32,665 nucleotides of DNA from Actinomycetota bacterium. Its GTDB lineage: Bacteria; Actinomycetota; Thermoleophilia; Solirubrobacterales; Thermoleophilaceae. The position numbers and the translations under genes were made by a program. This document shows, piece after piece, positions 1 through 7,575 of the stretch; the stretch's first letter is position 1; every line of letters starts with the position of its first letter. The notes under the pieces are model-generated. The model saw only the letters and a program-made list of their open reading frames with translations, had not been told where the DNA came from and did no database searches. The stretch lies in contig VAXR01000070.1 of the NCBI GenBank assembly GCA_005885165.1, forward strand, positions 1 through 32,665. Reading direction: 5' to 3'.

Positions 1-552
1 ATCACCTGGGGCTGCATCACGAGCTTCGTGAGCACGTCGGGCACCGGCTCCTTCCACGGGGCCGTGCCGGCGAACGGCATGTCCGCGCAGCGGCAGAGCA
101 ACGACTCGGTCCAGATCGCAAACCCGACGCCGAAGGCGACGAACGTCTCGGGCACGAGCCCGACCATCTGCCCCGGAGGGGGAGGAGGAGGCGGATCGGC
201 GTTCGCGGGGGTGAAGATCCCGAAGCAGACGGCGAAGGTGAAGAAGGGCAAGGCTCCGGTCTCGGTCTCCTGTCCGGCCAAGGCGAAGACGAGCTGCGTA
301 GGCAAGCTCGTCCTGAGGACCGCCAAGGCCGTCACGACCTCGAGCGGGAAGAAGAAGTTGGTGACGCTCGGCAAGGCGAGCTTCTCCATCGCCGCGGGCA
401 AGACGAAGGTCTTGAAGTTGAAGCTCTCGAAGGGCGGCAAGAACCTGCTGTCGGCCCACAAGACCGTCAAGTCCATCGCCACCGCGACCGCTCACGACGC
501 GACCGGCAAGATCAAGACGACCTCCGGAAAGGTGAAGGTCAAGCGCGGCTAG
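1..552 (+). CDS. Secreted Lys-rich surface protein, C-terminal part (5' end outside window)
   Basis: The reading frame is open from the first base, so the gene begins upstream; an ATG-like start inside is unlikely because the GTG at 28 has no promoter or ribosome site. About 183 residues are visible. An N-terminal segment with scattered Ser/Thr/Asn leads to a run of seven Gly (a linker), then a roughly 110-residue Lys/Val/Ala-rich domain starting near VKIPKQTAKVKKGKAPVSV with two Cys (SCPAKAKTSC). This beta-strand-like, Lys-rich C-terminal domain is of a kind I associate with exported proteins of Thermoleophilia; I cannot name a family. The very basic tail ends KVKVKRG. Probably extracellular; function unknown. 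The stop is followed after 9 bp by the convergent gene at 562. Confidence 0.7.
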   Translation: MTWGCITSFVSTSGTGSFHGAVPANGMSAQRQSNDSVQIANPTPKATNVSGTSPTICPGGGGGGGSAFAGVKIPKQTAKVKKGKAPVSVSCPAKAKTSCVGKLVLRTAKAVTTSSGKKKLVTLGKASFSIAAGKTKVLKLKLSKGGKNLLSAHKTVKSIATATAHDATGKIKTTSGKVKVKRG

Positions 553-561
553 CCGCGCGCG

Positions 562-804
562 CTACTTGTGGACGGTGCCGGGCGCGTTGATGCCCGGCTG
601 CTCGGACTTCTCGGTCTTCGACGTGACAATCGCCGAGCCGATCGCGCCGGCGACCAGCGCGATCGAGATCGCGAGCACCACCCGCTGGCCCCCGTGACCG
701 CCCGGGAAGCGCGCGCTGCTCAGCCCAAGCGCCGCCAGGATGACCGCCCAGACCGCGAGCAGGCCGCCCAGCACGTAGAAGATCCGCAAGGCAAGGACCG
801 TCAC
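562..804 (-). CDS. Small two-span membrane protein, unknown function
   Basis: 80 residues with a GTG start (MTVLALRIFYVLGG). Two hydrophobic helices are evident, roughly residues 5-29 (through VWAVILAALGL) and 42-60 (VVLAISIALVAGAIGSAIV), joined by a Gly/His-rich loop (FPGGHGGQR). The short polar tail ends in TVHK. No family is recognised. The start is supported by a -10-like TAGCTT on the minus strand at 817-812, seven bases before the GTG, as for other leaderless starts here. It runs convergent to the surface-protein gene on its left and lies 27 bp downstream of the 832-1086 gene on the same strand. The opposite-strand ORF over the same bases lacks any hydrophobic or start support. Confidence 0.7.
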   Translation of the reverse strand: MTVLALRIFYVLGGLLAVWAVILAALGLSSARFPGGHGGQRVVLAISIALVAGAIGSAIVTSKTEKSEQPGINAPGTVHK

Positions 805-811
805 CGCGCGA

Positions 812-817
812 AAGCTA
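812..817 (-). promoter_or_regulatory. Leaderless-type -10 for 562-804
   Basis: Minus-strand TAGCTT, seven bases before GTG 804; no Shine-Dalgarno. Confidence 0.4.
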
Positions 818-831
818 CCGCAGGGTGAGGG

Positions 832-1086
832 TCAGCTGTGCGCGGGCTCGAGGCGCCGGCCGCGAGCTCGGACGCGGCTAGGCGAGCGCGGCGGCGGCTC
901 CGCGTGCGGGCCTCGGCGCGGCGGCCGCGGACGGCGGGGGCGGGGATGGTCGTGCGGTCGCCCCCCTCCCCGGTCGACCCACTCCTCCTCGGTCTGGTCG
1001 CTGTTCTTGATCGCCCACCAGACCAGGATGAGCAGCATGGCGATCGGGATCTTGAGGACGAACATCATCCAGATGAACATCGCCAC
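832..1086 (-). CDS. Small membrane protein with single span and Pro/Arg-rich tail
   Basis: About 84 residues. The N-terminal half is one strongly hydrophobic helix (MFIWMMFVLKIPIAMLLILV) ending in WWAIKNSDQTEEEW. The C-terminal half is low-complexity Pro/Arg/His. I choose the GTG at 1086 because a -10 hexamer TAGCAT (minus strand, 1099-1094) ends seven bases before it, the spacing seen at other leaderless genes here; an in-frame ATG at 1095 overlaps that hexamer and gives 87 residues. Acidic TEEEWV just after the helix resembles short PLDc_N-like or phospholipase-tail membrane peptides of actinobacteria, but I do not assign it. Divergent from the DUF2236 gene. Confidence 0.6.
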   Translation of the reverse strand: MAMFIWMMFVLKIPIAMLLILVWWAIKNSDQTEEEWVDRGGGRPHDHPRPRRPRPPRRGPHAEPPPRSPSRVRARGRRLEPAHS

Positions 1087-1093
1087 GCCGCGC

Positions 1094-1139
1094 ATGCTAG
1101 GTCATCCCGGCCGCTAATGCCAGGCATGGGGTCTACGAT
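1094..1139. promoter_or_regulatory. Divergent leaderless-type promoters for 1086(-) and 1147(+)
   Basis: On the minus strand TAGCAT (1099-1094) ends seven bases before GTG 1086. On the plus strand TACGAT (1134-1139) ends seven bases before ATG 1147. Neither start has a Shine-Dalgarno. No convincing -35 is visible. Confidence 0.45.
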
Positions 1140-1146
1140 CCCGGCT

Positions 1147-1980
1147 ATGGCCGATGCCGGCCTATTCGGTCCCGAAACGATGACCTGGCGCGTGAACCGC
1201 GAGGGCGTGCTGCTCTTGGGCGGAGGGCGGGCGCTGATCCTCCAGGTCGCCCATCCGCTCGTCGCTGCCGGCGTGGCCGAGCACTCGAACTACCGGGAGG
1301 ATCCCTGGGGCCGGCTCTACCGGACGCTCGACCTCACGACGAAGATCGTGTTCGGCAGCACGCACACGGCGAGGGAGGCGTCGGAGCGCATCTGGCGCGT
1401 CCACGGGCGGGTGCACGGCGAGACGGCGGAGCCGGGTGGCCGCTACCCGGCGGGCACGCCGTACGACGCCCGCTCGCCGGAGCTCCTGATGTGGGTCCAC
1501 GCCACGCTCGTCGACACCTCGCTGCTCATATACACGCGCTATGTCGGATCGCTGACGATCGCCGAGCGGAACCGCTACTACGACGAGCAGAAGCTGCTCG
1601 GTGAGCAGTTCGGGGTCCCGCGCGACGAGCAGCCGAGGACGTTCGCGGACTTCAACGCCTACGTCCAGGAGATGCTCGAGAGCGACCGCATCGCCGTGAC
1701 CGACGCCCTGCGCGACGTTGTCGACGCCACGCTCCGGCCCGAGCTGCCGATCGTCGCGCGCCCGCTCGTCAGCGCGATGAACCTCGTCACCGTTGGGCTG
1801 CTCCCAGACCGGCTTCGCCGGGATCTCGGCGTGCCGTGGGGCACCGGCCGCAGCCGCCTTTTCGAGGCCTCCCGCCTGATGATGAGCGGGATCCTCCCGG
1901 TCCTTCCGCGCGTGATGCGCGATTTCCCGCCTGCCCGCAGCGCCGACCGGCGGGTGCGGCGGCTCGCCGCGGCGGCCTAG
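1147..1980 (+). CDS. DUF2236 / MpaB-family oxygenase-like protein
   Basis: 277 residues. The start MADAGLFGPETMTWRVNREG matches the usual beginning of the ER-bound oxygenase MpaB / rubber-oxygenase catalytic-domain family (DUF2236); upstream ATGs at 1117 and 1126 would add unrelated residues. Family hallmarks seen are ILQVAHP (about 31-37), GVAEHS (42-47), RIWRVHGRVHGE (81-92) and LLMWVHATLVDT (113-124). Histidines in the QVAHP and WVHAT motifs are the expected haem-region residues, known from the rubber oxygenase Lcp. Members are all-alpha, putatively haem-binding redox enzymes; the substrate is unknown. Length fits the short bacterial members. The preceding TACGAT ends seven bases before ATG, so the mRNA may be leaderless. 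It lies directly upstream of the mce block, where YrbE permease genes would normally be expected. Confidence 0.85.
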   Translation: MADAGLFGPETMTWRVNREGVLLLGGGRALILQVAHPLVAAGVAEHSNYREDPWGRLYRTLDLTTKIVFGSTHTAREASERIWRVHGRVHGETAEPGGRYPAGTPYDARSPELLMWVHATLVDTSLLIYTRYVGSLTIAERNRYYDEQKLLGEQFGVPRDEQPRTFADFNAYVQEMLESDRIAVTDALRDVVDATLRPELPIVARPLVSAMNLVTVGLLPDRLRRDLGVPWGTGRSRLFEASRLMMSGILPVLPRVMRDFPPARSADRRVRRLAAAA

Positions 1981-2021
1981 TCCCGCCGCTCCCACCTGGC
2001 GCGCGGCGCGACGCGCTCCTA

Positions 2022-2058
2022 TAGCTTCGGGCGGGCACTGAGCGGTTCACGGGAGGAG
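2022..2058 (+). promoter_or_regulatory. Promoter and strong Shine-Dalgarno of the mce operon
   Basis: A TAGCTT hexamer (2022-2027, within CCTATAGCTTCGG) lies about 35 bases before the first mce start. A strong GGGAGGAG (2051-2058) sits four bases before TTG 2063 and decides that unusual TTG start. Unlike most genes here, this one has a short leader. Confidence 0.5.
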
Positions 2059-2062
2059 TCGC

Positions 2063-3367
2063 TTGCCGGTCGGTAGGGCGCCCCAGATCGCGCGGCGCCT
2101 GCTCACCGCTGGGGCGATCGCCCTGGCGATCTTGGTCGTCGCGCTGCTCATCTTCGGATCGGGCCCGTCCTACAGCGTCCACGCGACGCTCGACAACGCG
2201 AGCCAGCTGATCGCGGGGGACCAGGTGAAGGTGGGCGGCGTGCCGGTCGGATCGGTCGACGACATCACGCTCGATTCCCACGGACGCGCGCGGCTCACCC
2301 TCTCGATCGACGACTCGTCGCTCGTGCCGCTTCACCGCCCGAGCCAGGTCGAGGTGCGCTCCGTGGGGCTCGCGAGCATCGCGGGCCGCTACGTAACGCT
2401 CACGCCGGGGCCGAGGAACGGCCCGAAGATCAGGAACGGCGGGGAGATCGGCGCCGACAACGCCCAATCCGAGGTCGACCTCGACGAGGTGCTGAACTCG
2501 CTCGACCCGGGGACGCTCGGCGACCTGCGGGCCGCGATCCGGGGCCTCAGCAGGACCAGCGGCGGCCAGGCCCCGCAGGAGTTCAACGCGGCGCTGCACG
2601 ACCTCAACCCCGCGCTCTCGCAGACTGCGGCGACGGCTGCCGAGATCGTCCGGGACCAGCCGCGATTCGAGCGCTTCCAGCGGCTCGTCCCCGCGACCGG
2701 CCAGACGCTGTCCGCGATCGCCTCGCAGACCGCGGCGCTCGACGACTCGCTGCGCAGGTTCCCCTCCACCTTGCGCGAGGCCAACACGACGCTCGTGAAC
2801 CTCCGGAGCACGATCGCCGACGTCCGCCCGGCCGTTCGCGAGGCGCGTCCGGTCGCCCCGCTCCTGAACGAGTTCCTCACGCGCCTGCAGCCGGTTGCCG
2901 AGCAGGGGGTCGAGGTGGTGCCGGCCCTGCGGGCCCTGATCGACAGCCCGGGCCCGCTCGACCTGCTCGGCGTGCTGCGCACGCTGCCGTCGCTCGAGAG
3001 CGTGGCCGTGCCGGCGTTCGCGTCGGGCGTGAAGACGACAAAGCTCGGACTGCCGATCCTCGACGAGCTGCGCCCCTACACGCCCGACTTCTTCGGTGGC
3101 CAGATCAACGGCTTCGGCGGCACGACGAGCACGTACTACGACGCCAACGGCCGCTACGCCCGGATCTCGTTCGAGGGAAGCGGCTACACGCTCAACAACC
3201 AAGGCACGCTCGTGCCCCTGCCACCCTCGCAGCCGGGCCTCACCGGCTACCGCAAGGGGCTCCTGCGCCGCTGCCCGGGTGCTGCGACGCAGACCGCGCC
3301 CGACAAGTCGAACCCCTGGCTGCCGCGGCCGAACTTCCCGTGCCGGCTGGCGGACTCGCCGCGATGA
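2063..3367 (+). CDS. MCE (MlaD-domain) family protein 1
   Basis: 434 residues from a TTG start fixed by a GGGAGGAG ribosome site. One N-terminal membrane anchor (about residues 14-32) is followed by the MCE/MlaD beta-barrel domain (about 37-116, with VKVGGVPVGSV and the closing VEVRSVGLASIAGRYVTL). A long helical region then carries repeated Leu/Ala-rich segments (about 140-300), and a C-terminal domain ends with Cys and Pro (NPWLPRPNFPC). MCE proteins form periplasmic hexameric rings or tubes that carry lipids for an ATP-driven importer (Mce1/Mce4 in mycobacteria, Mla in proteobacteria). Being first of six, it sits in the mceA position, but I cannot assign letters by sequence. Its stop overlaps the next ATG by four bases. 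Confidence 0.9.
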   Translation: MPVGRAPQIARRLLTAGAIALAILVVALLIFGSGPSYSVHATLDNASQLIAGDQVKVGGVPVGSVDDITLDSHGRARLTLSIDDSSLVPLHRPSQVEVRSVGLASIAGRYVTLTPGPRNGPKIRNGGEIGADNAQSEVDLDEVLNSLDPGTLGDLRAAIRGLSRTSGGQAPQEFNAALHDLNPALSQTAATAAEIVRDQPRFERFQRLVPATGQTLSAIASQTAALDDSLRRFPSTLREANTTLVNLRSTIADVRPAVREARPVAPLLNEFLTRLQPVAEQGVEVVPALRALIDSPGPLDLLGVLRTLPSLESVAVPAFASGVKTTKLGLPILDELRPYTPDFFGGQINGFGGTTSTYYDANGRYARISFEGSGYTLNNQGTLVPLPPSQPGLTGYRKGLLRRCPGAATQTAPDKSNPWLPRPNFPCRLADSPR

Positions 3368-4794
3368 AGCGCCTCCTCGCGATCGCGGTTGCCGGGCTCG
3401 CCGCCTTGGTGGCCGTTTTGCTGACTATCGGGGCCGGCGGCGGCTCGGGCGACTACCGCGTCGACGCGATCTTCGACAGCGCGGACTTCCTGATCTCGGG
3501 CCAGGACGTGAAGGTGGCCGGAGCGCGCGTCGGCCAGGTGACCAAGGTCGCGCTCACGAACGATCGCAAGGCGCGCATCGAGATGCAGATCGTGCCCGGC
3601 TTCGCCCCCTTCCGGGCCAACGCCAGCTGCTCGATCCGCCCGGCGAGCCTGATCGGCGAGAAGTTCGTGCAGTGCGATCCGGGGACGCCCGATGCGGCCC
3701 CGCTCACGGCGCCGCACGGGCGCGCGCCGACCGTCCCGATCTCGCACAACCACTCCCCGGTGGACCTGGACCTCGTGTTCACGGCGCTGAGGCAGCCGAT
3801 TCGCGAGCGGCTCTCGATCATCATCAGCGAGCTGGGTGCCGGTCTGGCGGGTCACCCGGCCGAGCTGAGCGCCGCGATCCGCCGGGCGAACCCCGCGCTC
3901 GAGCAGGCGAACCGCACGCTGGCGATCCTCGACTCGGAGCGATCCACGCTCGGGCGGCTGATCGACTCGTCCGACACCGTCCTCCGCGAGCTCGCGGCCA
4001 GGAGCGGCGACGTGGGCGGGTTCATCGCGCATGCGAGCCACGTGAGCGACACCGTGGCCTCGCGCACGGGCGACCTCGCGCTGGCGATCCACCGCCTCCC
4101 GCCTCTCCTCGCGCAGCTCGAGCCGGCCTCGGAGGAGCTCGGGGGCTTCGCCACCGACGCTCGGCCGGTCGTGCGCGCGCTGGGCGCCGCGGCGCCGCAG
4201 CTTCGCGACGTCCTGGGCGACCTTCCCCCGCTCGAGGCAGCGGCGCGTCCCACCCTCGTCAAGCTCTCGGCGCTTTCCGCGGCCGGACTGCACGCGGTGC
4301 GCGAGACCCAGCCACTGGCCGACCTGCTCGATCCCGTCTCGCGCAAGCTGCCGCCCGCCGTCGCGCTCGTAAAGGGCCTGGTCGACTCGCTGATCGCACG
4401 CGGGGTCCCGGAGGGGATCGGGCGCTTCGTGTGGCTCTCGGTGGCGGCGACGGGGCGCTTCGACCAGATCTCGCACGTGCTCCCGTCATACCAGCTAGGG
4501 GGTACGTGCAACACGTACGCGACGACCCCGACGGCGGGCTGCTCGGCCCACTTCAGCGGCGTGGGGAAGGGCGCGCCGAACAACGGCGGAAGCACGGCGG
4601 CGGGGGCGCCGGCCGGCGGGGGAACCGCCGGTTCCGCGAGTGGCGCCCGCGACAACCGCACCCCGGCCGAGCGCCGGAGGGATCGCCGGCTCGCGCAGCA
4701 GGCCGCCCAATCTGCTGCGCACAGCATCCCGGGAACGCACGCGCCGCCGGTGCCCAACCCGGGCAACCTCCTCAACTGGCTGCTGCCGCCATGA
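3364..4794 (+). CDS. MCE (MlaD-domain) family protein 2
   Basis: 476 residues starting at the ATG that overlaps the previous stop (ATGA). An anchor helix (about 4-22) is followed by the MlaD domain (about 31-107; VKVAGARVGQVTKVAL, SLIGEKFVQC). The helical body contains LIDSSDTVLRELAARSGDV, a pattern shared with proteins 5 and 6 of the cluster. After about residue 400 the C-terminus turns into a Gly/Ala/Ser-rich, then basic, low-complexity stretch (APAGGGTAGSASGARDNRT), ending with a Pro-rich NLLNWLLPP. Cysteines cluster at GGTCNTYATTPTAGC, which is common before the tails of actinobacterial Mce proteins. Expected role is one subunit of a hetero-hexameric lipid-transfer ring outside the membrane. 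Confidence 0.9.
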   Translation: MKRLLAIAVAGLAALVAVLLTIGAGGGSGDYRVDAIFDSADFLISGQDVKVAGARVGQVTKVALTNDRKARIEMQIVPGFAPFRANASCSIRPASLIGEKFVQCDPGTPDAAPLTAPHGRAPTVPISHNHSPVDLDLVFTALRQPIRERLSIIISELGAGLAGHPAELSAAIRRANPALEQANRTLAILDSERSTLGRLIDSSDTVLRELAARSGDVGGFIAHASHVSDTVASRTGDLALAIHRLPPLLAQLEPASEELGGFATDARPVVRALGAAAPQLRDVLGDLPPLEAAARPTLVKLSALSAAGLHAVRETQPLADLLDPVSRKLPPAVALVKGLVDSLIARGVPEGIGRFVWLSVAATGRFDQISHVLPSYQLGGTCNTYATTPTAGCSAHFSGVGKGAPNNGGSTAAGAPAGGGTAGSASGARDNRTPAERRRDRRLAQQAAQSAAHSIPGTHAPPVPNPGNLLNWLLPP

Positions 4795-6173
4795 GCCGAC
4801 GTTCGCAGCCAAGCATCGCGGGTTCGCCGATCCTGATCGGCGCCGTGACCGTGCTGGTCACGGTCGTCGCGGTGCTCCTCTCCTACAACGCGAACTCGGG
4901 CCTGCCGTTCGTCCCGACCTACCACATCAAGGCCGAGGTGCCGGACGCCGCGGGCCTCATCGAGGGCAACGAGGTTCGCATCGGCGGCAAGCGCGTAGGG
5001 ACGATCGACGGCATCACCGGCAAGGTCGGCCCGCACGCGCCGTACGCCGTGCTCGCGCTGAAGCTCGACAAGACCGTCCAGCCGTTGCGCGACGACTCCC
5101 AGCTCACGGTCCGCCCGCGATCGCCGCTCGGGCTCAAGTACCTCGAGCTCGTTCCCGGCCGGCACGGCCGCCCGCTGAACGAGGGCGGGAAGCTCTCTCT
5201 CGTCCACGCGCGGCGGAGCGTGGAGCTCGACGAGGTGATCAACACCTTCGACGCCCAGACCCGCGCCGCGATTCAGCGCACGACGTTCGAGTTCGGAACC
5301 GGCCTGGCCGGTAGGGGGATCGACTTCAACCGCTCGCTCGCGTCGGCGCCCGTGCTGCTCCTCCATCTCGAGCACGTCGCCGCGACGCTCGCGGACCCGC
5401 GCACCGGCTTGCGGCAGACGCTCCGTGCGGTGGCTGCCGTGGCCGGTCAGCTCGCACAGGTGAGCCCGCAGCTCGGCTCGCTCTTCACGGCGGCGGACCG
5501 CACGTTCGCGGCGCTCGACTCGGTGCGGCCGGCCATCGCCGCTACGCTGGACGAGCTTCCGGGCACCGAGCTCACCGCGATCACCGCGCTGGCTGCCGCG
5601 CGACCGGTGCTCCACGATGCGCGCGGCCTGGTGCACGACCTGCGCCCTGGGATCGGCGTCCTGCCGCTCGCCGCGGGCCGCCTGCACCTGGCGCTCCAGC
5701 GCGGGATCCCGGTGCTCGGCCACGCAGGTCCGCTGTACGACCGGGTGCGCTCGGCGCTCGACGCCCTCGAGGCGCTCGCGGCGGATCCGCTGGTCAGGAG
5801 CGCGGTGAGGCGGCTCAACGTGGCGCTCGAGTCGGCGATACCGACGGTGCGCTTCGTCGCTCCGGCGCAGATCCGCTGCAACTACCTCGGGGTGTACCTG
5901 CGCAACGAGGCGTCCACGATCGCCGAAGGCGACGACGCCGGAACCTGGCTCCGGACGCTGACGATCTCCCAGACCAACCAGTTCCACGCGCGGTCGTCGC
6001 CGTCGCCCGACCTGCATACGAACCCCTACCCGTACACCGCGGCGCCCGGCCAGCACGGACTGTGCGAGGCCGGCAACGAGCCGTACCTGCCGGGGCAGCG
6101 GTTCGGCCACGTCCCCGGAGTGACCGCCCACTACACAGAGGACACGTCGCCTCCGCCGGGGGTGGGCCGGTGA
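4791..6173 (+). CDS. MCE (MlaD-domain) family protein 3
   Basis: 460 residues; ATG overlaps the previous stop by four bases. The anchor is at about 12-32. The MlaD domain is at about 44-123, with VRIGGKRVGTIDGI and SPLGLKYLELVPG. A His/Arg-rich turn then leads to SVELDEVINTFD, the conserved junction also present in cluster members 1 and 6 (xELDEVxxxLD). The C-terminal domain carries IRCNYLGVYLRNEAS and a Tyr/Pro/Asn-rich end (TNPYPYTAAPGQHGLCEAG). Translationally coupled within the operon. A much longer ORF in this frame starts at 3096 inside genes 1 and 2; it is an artefact of GC bias. Confidence 0.9.
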   Translation: MSRRSQPSIAGSPILIGAVTVLVTVVAVLLSYNANSGLPFVPTYHIKAEVPDAAGLIEGNEVRIGGKRVGTIDGITGKVGPHAPYAVLALKLDKTVQPLRDDSQLTVRPRSPLGLKYLELVPGRHGRPLNEGGKLSLVHARRSVELDEVINTFDAQTRAAIQRTTFEFGTGLAGRGIDFNRSLASAPVLLLHLEHVAATLADPRTGLRQTLRAVAAVAGQLAQVSPQLGSLFTAADRTFAALDSVRPAIAATLDELPGTELTAITALAAARPVLHDARGLVHDLRPGIGVLPLAAGRLHLALQRGIPVLGHAGPLYDRVRSALDALEALAADPLVRSAVRRLNVALESAIPTVRFVAPAQIRCNYLGVYLRNEASTIAEGDDAGTWLRTLTISQTNQFHARSSPSPDLHTNPYPYTAAPGQHGLCEAGNEPYLPGQRFGHVPGVTAHYTEDTSPPPGVGR

Positions 6174-7573
6174 GCTGGTGGGATCGCATCCGAGGCCGGC
6201 GGACGCCGATCACCGCGTTCCGGGCGGGGCTCATCACCATCGCCCTCACGACGATCGCGGTCTACTTCGCGTTCGGCGGCGCGCTGCCGTGGCAGAGCAG
6301 CTTCCAGCTCCGCGCGGTGGTGACCTCGGCCAACCAGCTGCACTCCCGCACGCCCGTGCGGATCGCCGGGATCGACGTCGGCCACGTGGAGTCGATCAAG
6401 CGCGGGCCCGGCCGCTTCGCCACCGTGACGATGGCGCTGCAGGACCGCGCGCTCCCGATCCACGCCGACGCCACGCTGAAGGTCCGCCCGCGCATCTTCC
6501 TGGAGGGCAACTTCTTCATCGACCTCCAGCAGGGGACGCCCGCGGCGCGGACGGTCGGCTCGGGCTACGAGATCCCGCTCTCGCAGACGGCGGTCCCGGT
6601 CCAGCTCGACCAGGTCCTCGACGTGCTGCGCCGCGGCACCCGCGACAACCTGGTCTCGCTCGTCCACGAGGTCGCCGCCGCCCTCGACCACGGCGGGGGC
6701 GACGCGATCCGCGAGTCACTCCAGTACTGGGAGCCGACCTTCCGCAACGGCGCGATCGCGGCTGAGGCGTTTCGCGGTGAGCACGCGCACGATCTCTCGG
6801 GGTCGATTGCCGGCCTCGAGCGGATCGCGGGCGCGCTGGCACGCCACCGCACGCAGCTGGCCTCGCTGATCTCCGGGCTGGACGCGACGGTGGAGGCGCT
6901 GGCGTCACAGCGGTCGGCGCTCGCTCAGTCCGTCCCCGAGTTCGACACGTTGCTGCGCGAGGCCGAACCCACCTTCGTCACGCTGAACGACCTCTTCCCG
7001 ACCGCCCGGGCGTTCGTCCGCGAGGCGCGGCCGGGCATACGCGCCGCGCCCGCGACGCTCGAGGTCGCGAACCCGCTGCTTGCGCAGCTCGAGGGCCTCC
7101 TCTCGCCGTCCGAGCTCCCGCAGCTCGTGGACGTCGGCACCCCCGCGATCCGCACGCTCGCCCGCGCCCAGCCGCATCTGCGGACGATCCTGAAGCTGCT
7201 GACGCCGGTCACGGAGTGCCTGCGCCGCGACGTCGTCCCCACGCTGAAGACGCCCGTCCAGGATCCGCCGCACACCACCGGCGATCCGCCCTACCGCGAG
7301 CTGCTGCACGCCTGGATCGGCCTGGCGAGCCTGTCGCAGAACTTCACGGGCGACGGGCCCTCCGTCCGCTACCACGCCGGGTTCGGCGACCAGACCATCC
7401 TCACCGGCAACATCCCGAGCGAGGGGCAGCCGCTCGTCGGGCTCACGCAGACCAAGCTCCTCGGCTCGCGGCCGCGCTACACGGGCGTGCAGCCGCCGCT
7501 CAAGCCGAAGGCCCCCTGCTCGAAGCAGAAGCGGCCCAACCTCCACGCCGAGACCGGGCCAGCGGAGCAGTAG
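6170..7573 (+). CDS. MCE (MlaD-domain) family protein 4
   Basis: 467 residues from a GTG that overlaps the previous stop (GTGA). The N-terminus is MSWWDRIRGRRTPITAFRAG, with the anchor helix about 19-36. The MlaD domain is about 45-122 (VRIAGIDVGHVESIKRG and the FLEGNFFIDL strand). A helical body follows, then a C-terminal region with SPSELPQLVDVGTPAIRTL and a basic, Pro-rich tail. The SELPxLVxxxxP segment recurs among actinobacterial Mce proteins. Same inferred role as its neighbours. Confidence 0.9.
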   Translation: MSWWDRIRGRRTPITAFRAGLITIALTTIAVYFAFGGALPWQSSFQLRAVVTSANQLHSRTPVRIAGIDVGHVESIKRGPGRFATVTMALQDRALPIHADATLKVRPRIFLEGNFFIDLQQGTPAARTVGSGYEIPLSQTAVPVQLDQVLDVLRRGTRDNLVSLVHEVAAALDHGGGDAIRESLQYWEPTFRNGAIAAEAFRGEHAHDLSGSIAGLERIAGALARHRTQLASLISGLDATVEALASQRSALAQSVPEFDTLLREAEPTFVTLNDLFPTARAFVREARPGIRAAPATLEVANPLLAQLEGLLSPSELPQLVDVGTPAIRTLARAQPHLRTILKLLTPVTECLRRDVVPTLKTPVQDPPHTTGDPPYRELLHAWIGLASLSQNFTGDGPSVRYHAGFGDQTILTGNIPSEGQPLVGLTQTKLLGSRPRYTGVQPPLKPKAPCSKQKRPNLHAETGPAEQ

Positions 7574-7575
7574 AC

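Noticed and set aside
838-1146. Longer N-terminus for the DUF2236 protein
   Set aside because: The extra 103 residues lie antisense to a small membrane protein and are Arg/Ala-rich; family members begin at the GLFGP segment.
3096-4790. Very long open frame upstream of MCE protein 3 in the same frame
   Set aside because: It runs antiphase to MCE proteins 1 and 2, which carry clear MlaD domains and overlapping starts; composition is Arg/Ala/Gly/Pro-rich shadow.
3852-6131. 759-residue minus-strand frame across the mce genes
   Set aside because: Antisense shadow of three MCE genes; no hydrophobic, motif or promoter support.
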